Shown here piece by piece: positions 17,648-24,894 of a stretch of 64,000 bases of DNA; within the stretch, counting starts at the first letter, position 1, and each line of letters starts with the position of its first letter. Both the position numbers and the translations under genes were made by a program. The notes under the pieces are model-generated. The model was not told where the DNA came from. It saw nothing but the letters and a program-made list of their open reading frames with translations, and did no database searches. The stretch is from an uncultured Clostridia bacterium (GTDB lineage Bacteria; Bacillota; Clostridia; Christensenellales; Aristaeellaceae), in the NCBI GenBank assembly GCA_934647235.1, contig CAKUFG010000002.1:65900-129899 (forward strand). Reading direction: 5' to 3'.

Positions 17648-17676
17648 TTGAAACATATGGCGATTTGTATTATAAT
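17648..17676 (+). promoter_or_regulatory. Promoter of the metallophosphatase-gntR operon, with operator-like half-site
   Basis: TTGAAA (17648-17653), 17 bp, TATAAT (17671-17676). AATATGTCA at 17674-17682 overlaps the -10 and matches half of the palindrome found upstream of the downstream importer, and ACATAT at 17653-17658 is its inverted partner. This suggests shared GntR control of both promoters. Confidence 0.7.
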
Positions 17677-17706
17677 ATGTCATAACTTATAGGATGGAGG
17701 CGTCTG

Positions 17707-19491
17707 ATGAATCCTGCTGTAATTTTCACTTTTTCTGATCAAAACGCCCTGCGCTCCGGCTGCGCCGAAACGACCGCGCACGACGGCGGCGTCGCCCTTT
17801 ATTTTGACAATACCGCCGGGCAAAGCGCCAAGGACAAAGTCACCCTGACCGGCAGCGCCCTGGGCACAGATGATTTTACCCTGCGCCTGTGGCTCAAAGC
17901 CGACCGCAACGGCTGCAACGGCTGGTGCGGCGACCAGGCGGATTATCTGGGCTACTGCGATTTTGTGGATCGTGCCGCGCAGACCCCCGGCCAGCTGGCT
18001 CATGGCGGCGTGCTGTGCGCCAACTGCGCCTTTGACGGCGCGTACCGTCCGGGCCTGAGCATAGCCGTGCTGCAGCCCCGCGCCTTTTTTACCGTAAACT
18101 TTATGCCCGAGGGCGCGGATAAACCGGTGCAGTTTGGCAGCGTGCGCGCCGTCTGCGACGGCCGCTGGCATATGCTCGTGCTGACCGCCGACCGCGCGGG
18201 CCTGCTGCGCCTGTATGTGGATGGGCAGCTTTACCGCGAAGCCGTGATCAGCCAGTGGCAGGGGCTTTCCCTGGGCGATCAGCCGCTGACCGTGGGCGCA
18301 GACGCAAACGGCGCCTTCGGCCTGGGGCCGGATACGCTGGCGGATTTCGCGCTGGAACAGGGCGTAATGAGCGAAGCTGAAGTCGCCCGCCGTTATTATG
18401 TGAGCGCAACCAGCCAACTGGCCTGTGAAATCGCCGGCCGCAAGCTGGATCAAGGCCCGATCTATAATCCTGCCGCCGCGCAGAAGCTGCTCTCCCATGC
18501 CCGCTGGCTGGCCGAACAGGCGCAGACCAGCGAAAACCCCATGGCGCTGTATCGCCTGCTGCGGGAGGAATACGAAGCCTTCCTGCTGAAGACCAATCAG
18601 CCCGATCTGAAGCTCTTTCTGATCTCCGACGAGCACTGCGACGGCGACGACGGCCTGCGCACGCTGACCACCCGCCGCGCCTATCGTTGGGCGCAGGAGC
18701 TGGGCATGGACGCGGTGATCGACGGCGGCGACTACTCCTTCTTCGGCAAGGATTTTGAGCTGGACAGCTATTGGCATATGATCGAGGATGAATGGGCGGA
18801 CAAGCCGCTGTTTGTCACCGTGGGCAACCATGAAACGCTGGAGCTGAAGTGCAATGAGCTTGTGCGCTATCACTGCGATCACCTGCATCAGCACGGCATG
18901 GTACCCGCCGATTACAGCAAGCTGTTCTATGAAGGCGAGTTCAACGGCTGCCATGTGATCGTGCTGGCCCAGTACAGCGATACCTATACGGTAACGGGCT
19001 ACAAGGGCATGTGGATCCACGCGGGCGAAATCAAGCCCGAGCAGATCGACTATCTGCGCGAGCGCCTGGATCGCTACTGCGGCCAGGGCAAGCCCGTTTT
19101 CCTGGTGATTCACAACAGCGTGCGCAAGCTGCTGGATCGTCAGTCCCAGGGCAATTACCGCGAGCAGAGCGTTATTATCAAGGAAAACGGCCTGTACGAC
19201 GTGCTGCGCAATCATCCGGACGTGGTACTTTGCACGGGCCATGTGCACCATGGCTTCGGCGGCGGCGCGGGCATCAACTACCTGGAGGACGAACGCTACA
19301 CCGTCATCGATATGCCCGGCGTGCGCGGCTGCGCCTATGGCTACGGCCCCAACGAGAAGGACGCGCCCGGCCTGTGCCACTGCGCCTGCTTTGTGTATGT
19401 ATTTGGCAGAACGCTGCTGCTGCGCGCCTTCGATTATGCCAAGCATGAATGGCTGACCGCCTACGATCAGGTGTTCACCCTGCCCGATTAA
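17707..19491 (+). CDS. LamG-like/calcineurin-like metallophosphoesterase
   Basis: 594 residues with two parts. Residues about 20-225 form a concanavalin/LamG-type beta-sandwich (FTLRLWLKADRNG, DGRWHMLVLTADRAGLLRLYVDGQLY). Residues about 295-560 form a calcineurin-like phosphoesterase with the metal motifs SDEHCD, DGGDYSF, VGNHE, VIHNS and GHVHHG. There is no signal peptide, so a cytoplasmic enzyme is expected despite the lectin-like module. It may remove phosphate from an imported glycan or cyclic phosphate; this is inference. It is the first gene of the operon that continues into gntR, 30 bp downstream. Confidence 0.85.
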   Translation: MNPAVIFTFSDQNALRSGCAETTAHDGGVALYFDNTAGQSAKDKVTLTGSALGTDDFTLRLWLKADRNGCNGWCGDQADYLGYCDFVDRAAQTPGQLAHGGVLCANCAFDGAYRPGLSIAVLQPRAFFTVNFMPEGADKPVQFGSVRAVCDGRWHMLVLTADRAGLLRLYVDGQLYREAVISQWQGLSLGDQPLTVGADANGAFGLGPDTLADFALEQGVMSEAEVARRYYVSATSQLACEIAGRKLDQGPIYNPAAAQKLLSHARWLAEQAQTSENPMALYRLLREEYEAFLLKTNQPDLKLFLISDEHCDGDDGLRTLTTRRAYRWAQELGMDAVIDGGDYSFFGKDFELDSYWHMIEDEWADKPLFVTVGNHETLELKCNELVRYHCDHLHQHGMVPADYSKLFYEGEFNGCHVIVLAQYSDTYTVTGYKGMWIHAGEIKPEQIDYLRERLDRYCGQGKPVFLVIHNSVRKLLDRQSQGNYREQSVIIKENGLYDVLRNHPDVVLCTGHVHHGFGGGAGINYLEDERYTVIDMPGVRGCAYGYGPNEKDAPGLCHCACFVYVFGRTLLLRAFDYAKHEWLTAYDQVFTLPD

Positions 19492-19521
19492 CCGTTATCA
19501 TTCAGGAGAGGAAGTTATATC

Positions 19522-20244
19522 ATGGCGATCCCGCTTTACGAATCCGTGCTGTCCTCCATGCGCGATAAGATCAGCAGCCGCGACTGGGTTGCGGGCGATC
19601 TGATCCCGCGTGAGGTGGACCTGTGCGAGCACTACGGCGTCAGCCGTTCCACCATCCGCATGGCCATGTCCCGCCTGGTGGAGGAGGGGCTGCTTACGCG
19701 CGTCAAGGGCGTAGGCACCTACGTATCCAGCGAGGTGCATCTGCAGGATACCACGCTGTTTATCAATTCCTTCGCCCAGGATCTGGAAAAGCGCGGGCTG
19801 ATTCCCTGCACGGAGCTGCTGTCCTTCCGCACCATCCCGGCCATTCCGGAAATCAACGAGAAGCTGGCCCTGGCCCCGGACGCGCGGCTGCTGCAGATGA
19901 CGCGCCTGCGCTATCCCAAGGACGCCTTCGCCACCGGGCCGCTGGTGCTGACCACCTCGCACTTCCGCGCGGATTTCCTGGAGTTTTTCCAGAATTACGA
20001 TCTGGAAACCACCCCGCTGTACAAGGTGCTCAAGGAAAACGGCTATGTGCGCACCGTGTTTGACAAGCACCTTTCCGCCCAGGTGCTGACCGACCGGCAG
20101 TGCCATCTGATGGGCGTGGACAGCGGCTCCCTGGCCATCGCCATCACCTCCACCGCCTGGGATCAGAAGCAGTTCCCGCTGGAATACACCATCAGCCTCT
20201 ACCCCATCGCCAAGAACGAGTTTGAACTGAAGGTCAAGGCGTAA
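19522..20244 (+). CDS. GntR-family regulator, HutC subfamily (UTRA domain)
   Basis: 240 residues. The winged HTH spans about residues 1-70 (LIPREVDLCEHYGVSRSTIRMAMSRLVEEGLLTRVKGVGTYV). The C-terminal UTRA effector domain (about 85-238) has the chorismate-lyase-like fold of HutC regulators, which usually bind a sugar phosphate or other small metabolite and release the operator. The gene sits between the phosphoesterase gene and the carbohydrate importer. Palindromes containing ATATGT/ACATAT lie upstream of the importer promoter and are candidate binding sites. Repression of the whole locus is inferred. Confidence 0.92.
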   Translation: MAIPLYESVLSSMRDKISSRDWVAGDLIPREVDLCEHYGVSRSTIRMAMSRLVEEGLLTRVKGVGTYVSSEVHLQDTTLFINSFAQDLEKRGLIPCTELLSFRTIPAIPEINEKLALAPDARLLQMTRLRYPKDAFATGPLVLTTSHFRADFLEFFQNYDLETTPLYKVLKENGYVRTVFDKHLSAQVLTDRQCHLMGVDSGSLAIAITSTAWDQKQFPLEYTISLYPIAKNEFELKVKA

Positions 20245-20287
20245 TCCGGGCGTTTTCTCCCCATAAACCGCCTTTGTTCCCGCCCGC

Positions 20288-20306
20288 GCAATATGTCACA
20301 TATTGC
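20288..20306. promoter_or_regulatory. Candidate GntR operator 1
   Basis: GCAATATGTCACATATTGC, a perfect 19-bp palindrome centred on C20297, about 95 bp upstream of the importer promoter. Confidence 0.6.
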
Positions 20307-20360
20307 CTGTTCGCGGCCTCTTTCAGACAGGTTGCCACGAAAACTGGTAACAATTTGCGT

Positions 20361-20375
20361 AGTATGTCACATATT
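20361..20375. promoter_or_regulatory. Candidate GntR operator 2
   Basis: AGTATGTCACATATT, the same palindrome with one mismatched pair, centred on 20368. It shares TATGTCACATATTGC with operator 1 and lies 71 bp from it centre to centre, just before the -35 of the importer promoter. Confidence 0.6.
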
Positions 20376-20391
20376 GCATACTGCAACCCCC

Positions 20392-20421
20392 TTGACAAGC
20401 TATGTTCGTACATAGTATAAT
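20392..20421 (+). promoter_or_regulatory. Importer promoter with operator in the spacer
   Basis: TTGACA (20392-20397), 18 bp, TATAAT (20416-20421). The spacer consists almost entirely of the inverted repeat CTATGT-TCGT-ACATAG (20400-20415), related to the upstream palindromes but with a wider centre. A protein bound here would block RNA polymerase. Confidence 0.85.
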
Positions 20422-20523
20422 GATGTCTGAATCTATTCCGCAGTATTTTTTCACCCCAATGCGCAAAACACGTTGCAGCAGGATGCCCCGTCTGGTTCGT
20501 CCGCACCCTGCCAAGGAGGAAGC

Positions 20524-21474
20524 ATGAGCACCACACCCCTCTATCTCGCCCACAAGCAGCCGCTTGGCGTGCGTTTTCGCCGCGCCATGACGCGCTGGTG
20601 GCCGCTGTACCTGATGCTGCTGCCCGGCATCATTTATTTCCTGGTGTACAAGTACGCCCCCATGTACGGCCTGGTCATCGCCTTCAAAAAGTTCAGCATC
20701 AAAAAGGGCATCCTGGGCAGCCCGTGGGTAACGCCCTGGTACAAGTATTTTGAGCAGTTTTTCTCCAGCCCTGCCAACCGCAACGTGATCAAGAACACCA
20801 TCACGCTGTCGCTGTGGAAGCTGGCCGTCGGCCTGTTCCCTTCACTGATTTTCGCCCTGGCGGTATCCGAATGCCGCAACCGCTTCTTTGCCCGCATCGT
20901 GCAGACCATCAGCTACCTGCCCCACTTCCTCAGCTGGGTTGTTGTGTACGGTATCTGCGTGGCCATGCTGTCGCAGAGCAACGGCGTTGTCAATACCTTC
21001 ATTAAAAAGATGGGCGGCACCGCCATTCCCTTTATGACCAGCAACAAGTACTTCCAGGCCGTGCTGGTAGGCACCGACCTGTGGAAGGGCCTGGGCTGGG
21101 GCGCCATCATCTATCTGGCCGCCATCATGGGCATCGATACCTCGCTGTACGAGGCCGCCACGGTGGATGGCTGCGGCCGCTTCCGCCAGATCTGGTATAT
21201 CACCCTGCCCTGCATCCGCAAGATCTTCGTTGTCCTGCTGATCCTCAACGTCGGCAAGGTGCTGGACGCGGGCTTCAACCAGGTGTATGTATTCCTGTCC
21301 GATGAAGTGCGTTCCAGCGGTGAAATCATCGATACCTGGGTGTATACGCAGGGTATCGGCAAAATGAATTACAGCCTGTCCACCGCGGTGGGCCTGATGA
21401 AATCCGTGCTCAGCTGCGTGCTGGTGTTTGGCACCAACGCCCTGGCCAGAAAGTGGGATAGCGCGATATGGTAA
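20524..21474 (+). CDS. Carbohydrate ABC transporter permease, LplB/YtcP type
   Basis: 316 residues, six expected membrane helices, first of the permease pair of a CUT1-like importer. The N-terminus has the motif YLMLLPGIIYFLVYKYAPMYGLVIAFKKF common to LplB-type permeases. The EAA loop that contacts the ATPase is SLYEAATVDGCGRFRQIWYITLP. The start is the ATG for MSTTPLY, with AAGGAGG 5 nt upstream. It is the first gene of the three-gene importer operon. No ATPase is encoded; as in other importers of this class a shared MsmK-like ATPase elsewhere is likely. Confidence 0.93.
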   Translation: MSTTPLYLAHKQPLGVRFRRAMTRWWPLYLMLLPGIIYFLVYKYAPMYGLVIAFKKFSIKKGILGSPWVTPWYKYFEQFFSSPANRNVIKNTITLSLWKLAVGLFPSLIFALAVSECRNRFFARIVQTISYLPHFLSWVVVYGICVAMLSQSNGVVNTFIKKMGGTAIPFMTSNKYFQAVLVGTDLWKGLGWGAIIYLAAIMGIDTSLYEAATVDGCGRFRQIWYITLPCIRKIFVVLLILNVGKVLDAGFNQVYVFLSDEVRSSGEIIDTWVYTQGIGKMNYSLSTAVGLMKSVLSCVLVFGTNALARKWDSAIW

Positions 21475-22325
21475 AATCTAAAAACGACGTCGCATTCAAC
21501 ATCGTTGTCTATGCGATCATGATCATCGTCCTGCTGGTATGCCTGATCCCGATTCTGTATGTTATCTCCATGTCCTTTACCCCCTATGCAGAGCTGGTAA
21601 AGCGCGGCGGCTTCGTGCTGGTCCCCACCAAGTTCACCCTGACCGCCTACCGCGAAATGCTCAAGGACGGCTCGCTCCTCAACGGCCTGTGGGTCACCGT
21701 GCGCCTGACGGTTATCGGTACCATCTGCAACCTGTTCTTCACCCTGCTGATGGCTTATCCCCTCAGCCGCCGCGCCATGCCCGGCAACAAGATCATCATG
21801 AAGGGCATCGTATTCACCATGATCTTCAGCGCCGGCACCGTGCCTACCTACCTGATCGTCAAGGCCACGGGCCTGCTGAACACGCTGTTCGCCATGTTCG
21901 TGCCCGGCATGATCAGCGTGTACAACCTGATCATCACCAAGGCTTTCTTCGAAGGTCTGCCGGAAGAGCTGTTTGAATCCGCCCGTCTGGACGGCTGCAC
22001 GGAGTTCGGCGTGCTGTGGCGCATCGTGCTGCCCATGTCCCTGCCCATCATGATGACCATCGGCATGTACTATGCCGTAGCGCACTGGAACGCCTACATG
22101 GTGGCCGTGCTCTACATCACCGATCAGGATCTGCGCCCCCTGCAGGTAATCCTGCGCCGTATGCTCAAGGCCGCCAACATGGACATGAGCGCCGACGAGG
22201 TTGTGCCTGCCGAAACCCTCAAGATGGCCGCCGTGTGCTTCGCCACCGCTCCCATCGTCATCATCTACCCCTTCATCCAGAAGTACTTCGTCAAGGGCAC
22301 CCTGGCGGGCGCCGTGAAGGGCTGA
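21468..22325 (+). CDS. Carbohydrate ABC transporter permease, LplC type
   Basis: 285 residues; second permease of the pair. The N-terminal helix is IVVYAIMIIVLLVCLIPILYVISMSF, the characteristic FTLTAYREML segment follows, and the EAA loop is ELFESARLDGCTEFGVLWRIVLPMS. The C-terminal segment YPFIQKYFVKGTLAGAVKG is typical of the LplC group. Its start overlaps the stop of the first permease gene (ATGGTAA), indicating coupled translation in equal amounts. Confidence 0.94.
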   Translation: MVKSKNDVAFNIVVYAIMIIVLLVCLIPILYVISMSFTPYAELVKRGGFVLVPTKFTLTAYREMLKDGSLLNGLWVTVRLTVIGTICNLFFTLLMAYPLSRRAMPGNKIIMKGIVFTMIFSAGTVPTYLIVKATGLLNTLFAMFVPGMISVYNLIITKAFFEGLPEELFESARLDGCTEFGVLWRIVLPMSLPIMMTIGMYYAVAHWNAYMVAVLYITDQDLRPLQVILRRMLKAANMDMSADEVVPAETLKMAAVCFATAPIVIIYPFIQKYFVKGTLAGAVKG

Positions 22326-22388
22326 TTACCGCTCCTTAATATGCGGGCTTGCATCGCATGTTAAAATAAATCAAAAAGGAGAAACACT

Positions 22389-23864
22389 ATGAAGAAGCTC
22401 ATCTCTCTGCTGCTCGTGGCCGTGATGGTGCTGTCCTTCGGTCTGGTCAACGCCAGCGCTGAAGAGCCCGTAACCATCATCTGCTACACCAACGACAGCG
22501 CCAACAACGCTCCTACCGATCTGAAGGACGACTTTGTGTACCAGACCATTCTGGCCCGCACCGGCGTTGACTTCCGCGTTGTTTACCTGGATGAATATGA
22601 CACCTCTCTGGCTGCCCGTCTGATGGGCGGCGACGATTGGCACATGTTCCTCTGCGATGCTGACCAGATGCGCACCTATGCCGCTCAGGATATGCTGCTG
22701 CCCCTGTCCGGCTACACCGACATGCTCAACACCATCTATGGCTCCTACGGCGAAGACACCAACATTTCCGCCCTGTACTATAACGGCGAAATGTATGCCA
22801 TCCCCGCCGCCAAGGCCATCAGCGACTACTACCTGATGATCCTGGTCCGCAACGACTGGAACGAAAAGTATCCCGATCTGAAGGTTCCCACCACCGTGGA
22901 CGAGCTGTATGACTACTGCCACTTCCTGGCCAACAACGATCCCGATGGCAACGGCATCAAGGACACCATCGGCTTCACCGGCTGGGGCATCAACGGTCTG
23001 TCCGCCATCACCGCTCCCTATGACGTCGTGCTGGGCAACTATGTCATCATCCGCGACGGCAAGGTGACCAACTCCCTGCTGCAGCCCCGCATGGTCGAAG
23101 CGCTGGAAATGTGCAAGAAGTTCTTCGACGACGGCCTGCTGGATCCCGATATGTTCTCCTCCAACAGCCAGGTGAAGGCGCACGTTATCGCCTGCAACAC
23201 CGCCGTTGCCGCCATGCCTTGGTCCAACATTCTCAAGGCTGCCTACGTCGCTCAGTACAAGGAAGTTAACCCCGAAGCCGATTACACCTGGATTGGCGCT
23301 CTGTCCCAGGGCGGCGATGCCTGCTACGGCGTTGCCAAGTACGACAAGTATGCGGGCGACCACGCCGTCATCAATGCTGACGTGACCGATAAGGAACTGG
23401 AAGCCATCTTCAAGGTGCTCGAGTATATGTGCACCGAGGAAGGCATGATGCTGGTTTATGCCGGCGTTGAAAACGAGCACTGGACCCGCAACGAAGACGG
23501 CTCCATCGCCCTGGTTGCCGGCGCCGACAAGCTGACCAACTACACCCATATGTATCAGCTGCTGGGCCGCAACGACGCCTTCTATCTGCAGGTGAAGTTC
23601 CCCGAAGCCAGCGAAGCCACCGCTTTCGGTCTGGCTACCCCCCGCTACATCTACTACAACACCAGCGTTGTTCTTCCCGATGATTTCAACCTGGCTGATC
23701 TGGAAGCTTACGTAAAGACCCAGATGCTGGCCTTCATCAAGGGCGAGCGTCCCATCAGCGAGTACGAGACCTTCGTGCAGGAGCTGAACGACAACTATGC
23801 GTTCGCCGACTACATGAAGCTCGCTACCGAGCAGCTGGTTGAGCAGGGCCTGGCCAACGAGTAA
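22389..23864 (+). CDS. Extracellular carbohydrate-binding protein of the ABC importer
   Basis: 491 residues. The signal peptide is MKKLISLLLVAVMVLSFGLVNASA, cleaved before EEPV, with no lipobox; retention at the surface is therefore not explained. The mature protein is a family 1-like solute-binding protein similar in layout to LplA/YtcQ, with acidic and aromatic residues and a calcium-type loop DPDGNGIKD near residue 180. GGAG lies 8 nt upstream. Codon choice is strongly biased to C/G-ending codons, as expected for an abundant product. A strong terminator follows. Confidence 0.92.
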   Translation: MKKLISLLLVAVMVLSFGLVNASAEEPVTIICYTNDSANNAPTDLKDDFVYQTILARTGVDFRVVYLDEYDTSLAARLMGGDDWHMFLCDADQMRTYAAQDMLLPLSGYTDMLNTIYGSYGEDTNISALYYNGEMYAIPAAKAISDYYLMILVRNDWNEKYPDLKVPTTVDELYDYCHFLANNDPDGNGIKDTIGFTGWGINGLSAITAPYDVVLGNYVIIRDGKVTNSLLQPRMVEALEMCKKFFDDGLLDPDMFSSNSQVKAHVIACNTAVAAMPWSNILKAAYVAQYKEVNPEADYTWIGALSQGGDACYGVAKYDKYAGDHAVINADVTDKELEAIFKVLEYMCTEEGMMLVYAGVENEHWTRNEDGSIALVAGADKLTNYTHMYQLLGRNDAFYLQVKFPEASEATAFGLATPRYIYYNTSVVLPDDFNLADLEAYVKTQMLAFIKGERPISEYETFVQELNDNYAFADYMKLATEQLVEQGLANE

Positions 23865-23885
23865 TCGCGCTAACCTTAAACAATC

Positions 23886-23921
23886 AAAAAGGCTCTCCCC
23901 GCAAGGGGAGAGCCTTTTTAG
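23886..23921 (+). terminator. Terminator of the carbohydrate importer operon
   Basis: AAAAAGGCTCTCCCC-GCAA-GGGGAGAGCCTTTTT: a 15-bp perfect stem with tetraloop and T-run. Confidence 0.95.
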
Positions 23922-23949
23922 CTGCACCGGTCGTTTTCCAGATATCAGA

Positions 23950-24204
23950 AAAGCCGCTTTGTAAGCGGCTTTCAGCCTGTCAAAAAAGCCTCGTTAAAGC
24001 TCTTGGGATGCATGAAGGGGCCGCAGCCCCTTCATATGTAATCCGCAGCGGCGGCATGTACGGCGCGAGAAGCAGCCGTCAGGCTGCTTCCTATGTCATT
24101 TTCTGCCCGTGAGCCTCTGGCTCACAAGAAAATGACGTGCCCGATGAAAGCCTGCTTCAGCTGACTTTCATCAGCAGGCTGTCGAAAAGTTTTTTCGACA
24201 GCCT
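23950..24204. other. Hairpin-rich intergenic region
   Basis: No gene is visible. Six inverted repeats lie end to end: 23950-23972 (10-bp stem), 24012-24035 (10 bp, CGCA loop), 24069-24090 (9 bp, GTCA loop), 24095-24136 (10 bp plus an inner 7-bp stem), 24143-24172 (8 bp, competing with a stem ending at 24180), and 24176-24204 (13 bp, followed by T5). The last resembles a terminator reading rightward. The packing suggests a structured RNA or the debris of small palindromic elements. Part of it is related to 39301-39387. Confidence 0.7.
24012..24136. repeat. Structured dispersed repeat, copy A
   Basis: A 29-nt core (24040-24068, beginning AATCCG and ending CGGCGCGA) is flanked by a hairpin on the left, then immediately by a 9-bp stem with 4-nt loop on the right, then a larger hairpin. 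The core is 25/29 identical to 39326-39354, while the right stem is a different sequence with the same 9-4-9 geometry. Confidence 0.55.
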
Positions 24205-24227
24205 GTTTTTCATTCAGTACGCGCTTA

Positions 24228-24893
24228 TTATTCTTCGATCCGGCGAAGGCCCGCCACCTGCGATACGGGCAGGGAGAAGCAGATTGCCCCGGACGGCGTG
24301 CCGGGACCGGTCTTTTCAATGATCGACTGCATAATCGCCGCCTTATCCTCCGCACGGGCGACAATCAGCAGCACCTCTTTTTCCTCAGCCAGCGAGATGC
24401 CCAGGAACTTTTCTGCCGCCACCAGGCCCGTGCCCTTGGCGGCCAGCACCGTGCCGCCCGTCGCGCCTGCGGCGCGCGCAGCGTCCATCACCTCGTCCGA
24501 GCACCCCTCGTTGAGGATCACGTAGATCAGCTCGTGCGCAAACGTCATATCCGGCTTTCCGCTGCTTTTCTGGTTTTCAGTCAGATAGGCCAAGGTTTTT
24601 CCGCCTCCTACGCTTTTGATCGGCACGGACAGCATGATGCCGTTGCCGGGGATATCAATAAACATTTTCACCTTTGCCGCCAGCATCAGCTGCCGGGTTT
24701 TATCGCTGTCCGCCACGGTGGACAGCACCGCCTTTTCGGTAGCCTTCAGGCCGTTGAGCGACAGATGCTCCATCGTGGCCGTACCACGCCCCAGCATGGT
24801 CAGCGACATGGGAAGACCTACGCTTTTGAAGATGGCCTCCATGCTTTCGCGCCGGTCGCGGTCCATCATGGTTATCACCAGGTTCAGGCTCAT
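24228..24893 (-). CDS. PII-like regulatory protein (partner of DUF1538 membrane protein)
   Basis: 221 residues that look like two tandem PII/ferredoxin-like halves: MSLNLVITMMDRDRRESMEAIFKSVGLP and, around residue 115, HELIYVILNEGCSDEVMDAARAAGATGGTVLAAKGTG, the latter very like PII (P-II family nitrogen regulator) helices and the GxxGGT loop. The ligand is unknown. It starts 1 nt after the stop of the DUF1538 gene with GGGAGG upstream, so the pair is coupled. By analogy with AmtB-GlnK, control of the membrane partner is the likely job; this is inference. Confidence 0.78.
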   Translation of the reverse strand: MSLNLVITMMDRDRRESMEAIFKSVGLPMSLTMLGRGTATMEHLSLNGLKATEKAVLSTVADSDKTRQLMLAAKVKMFIDIPGNGIMLSVPIKSVGGGKTLAYLTENQKSSGKPDMTFAHELIYVILNEGCSDEVMDAARAAGATGGTVLAAKGTGLVAAEKFLGISLAEEKEVLLIVARAEDKAAIMQSIIEKTGPGTPSGAICFSLPVSQVAGLRRIEE

Positions 24894-24894
24894 A

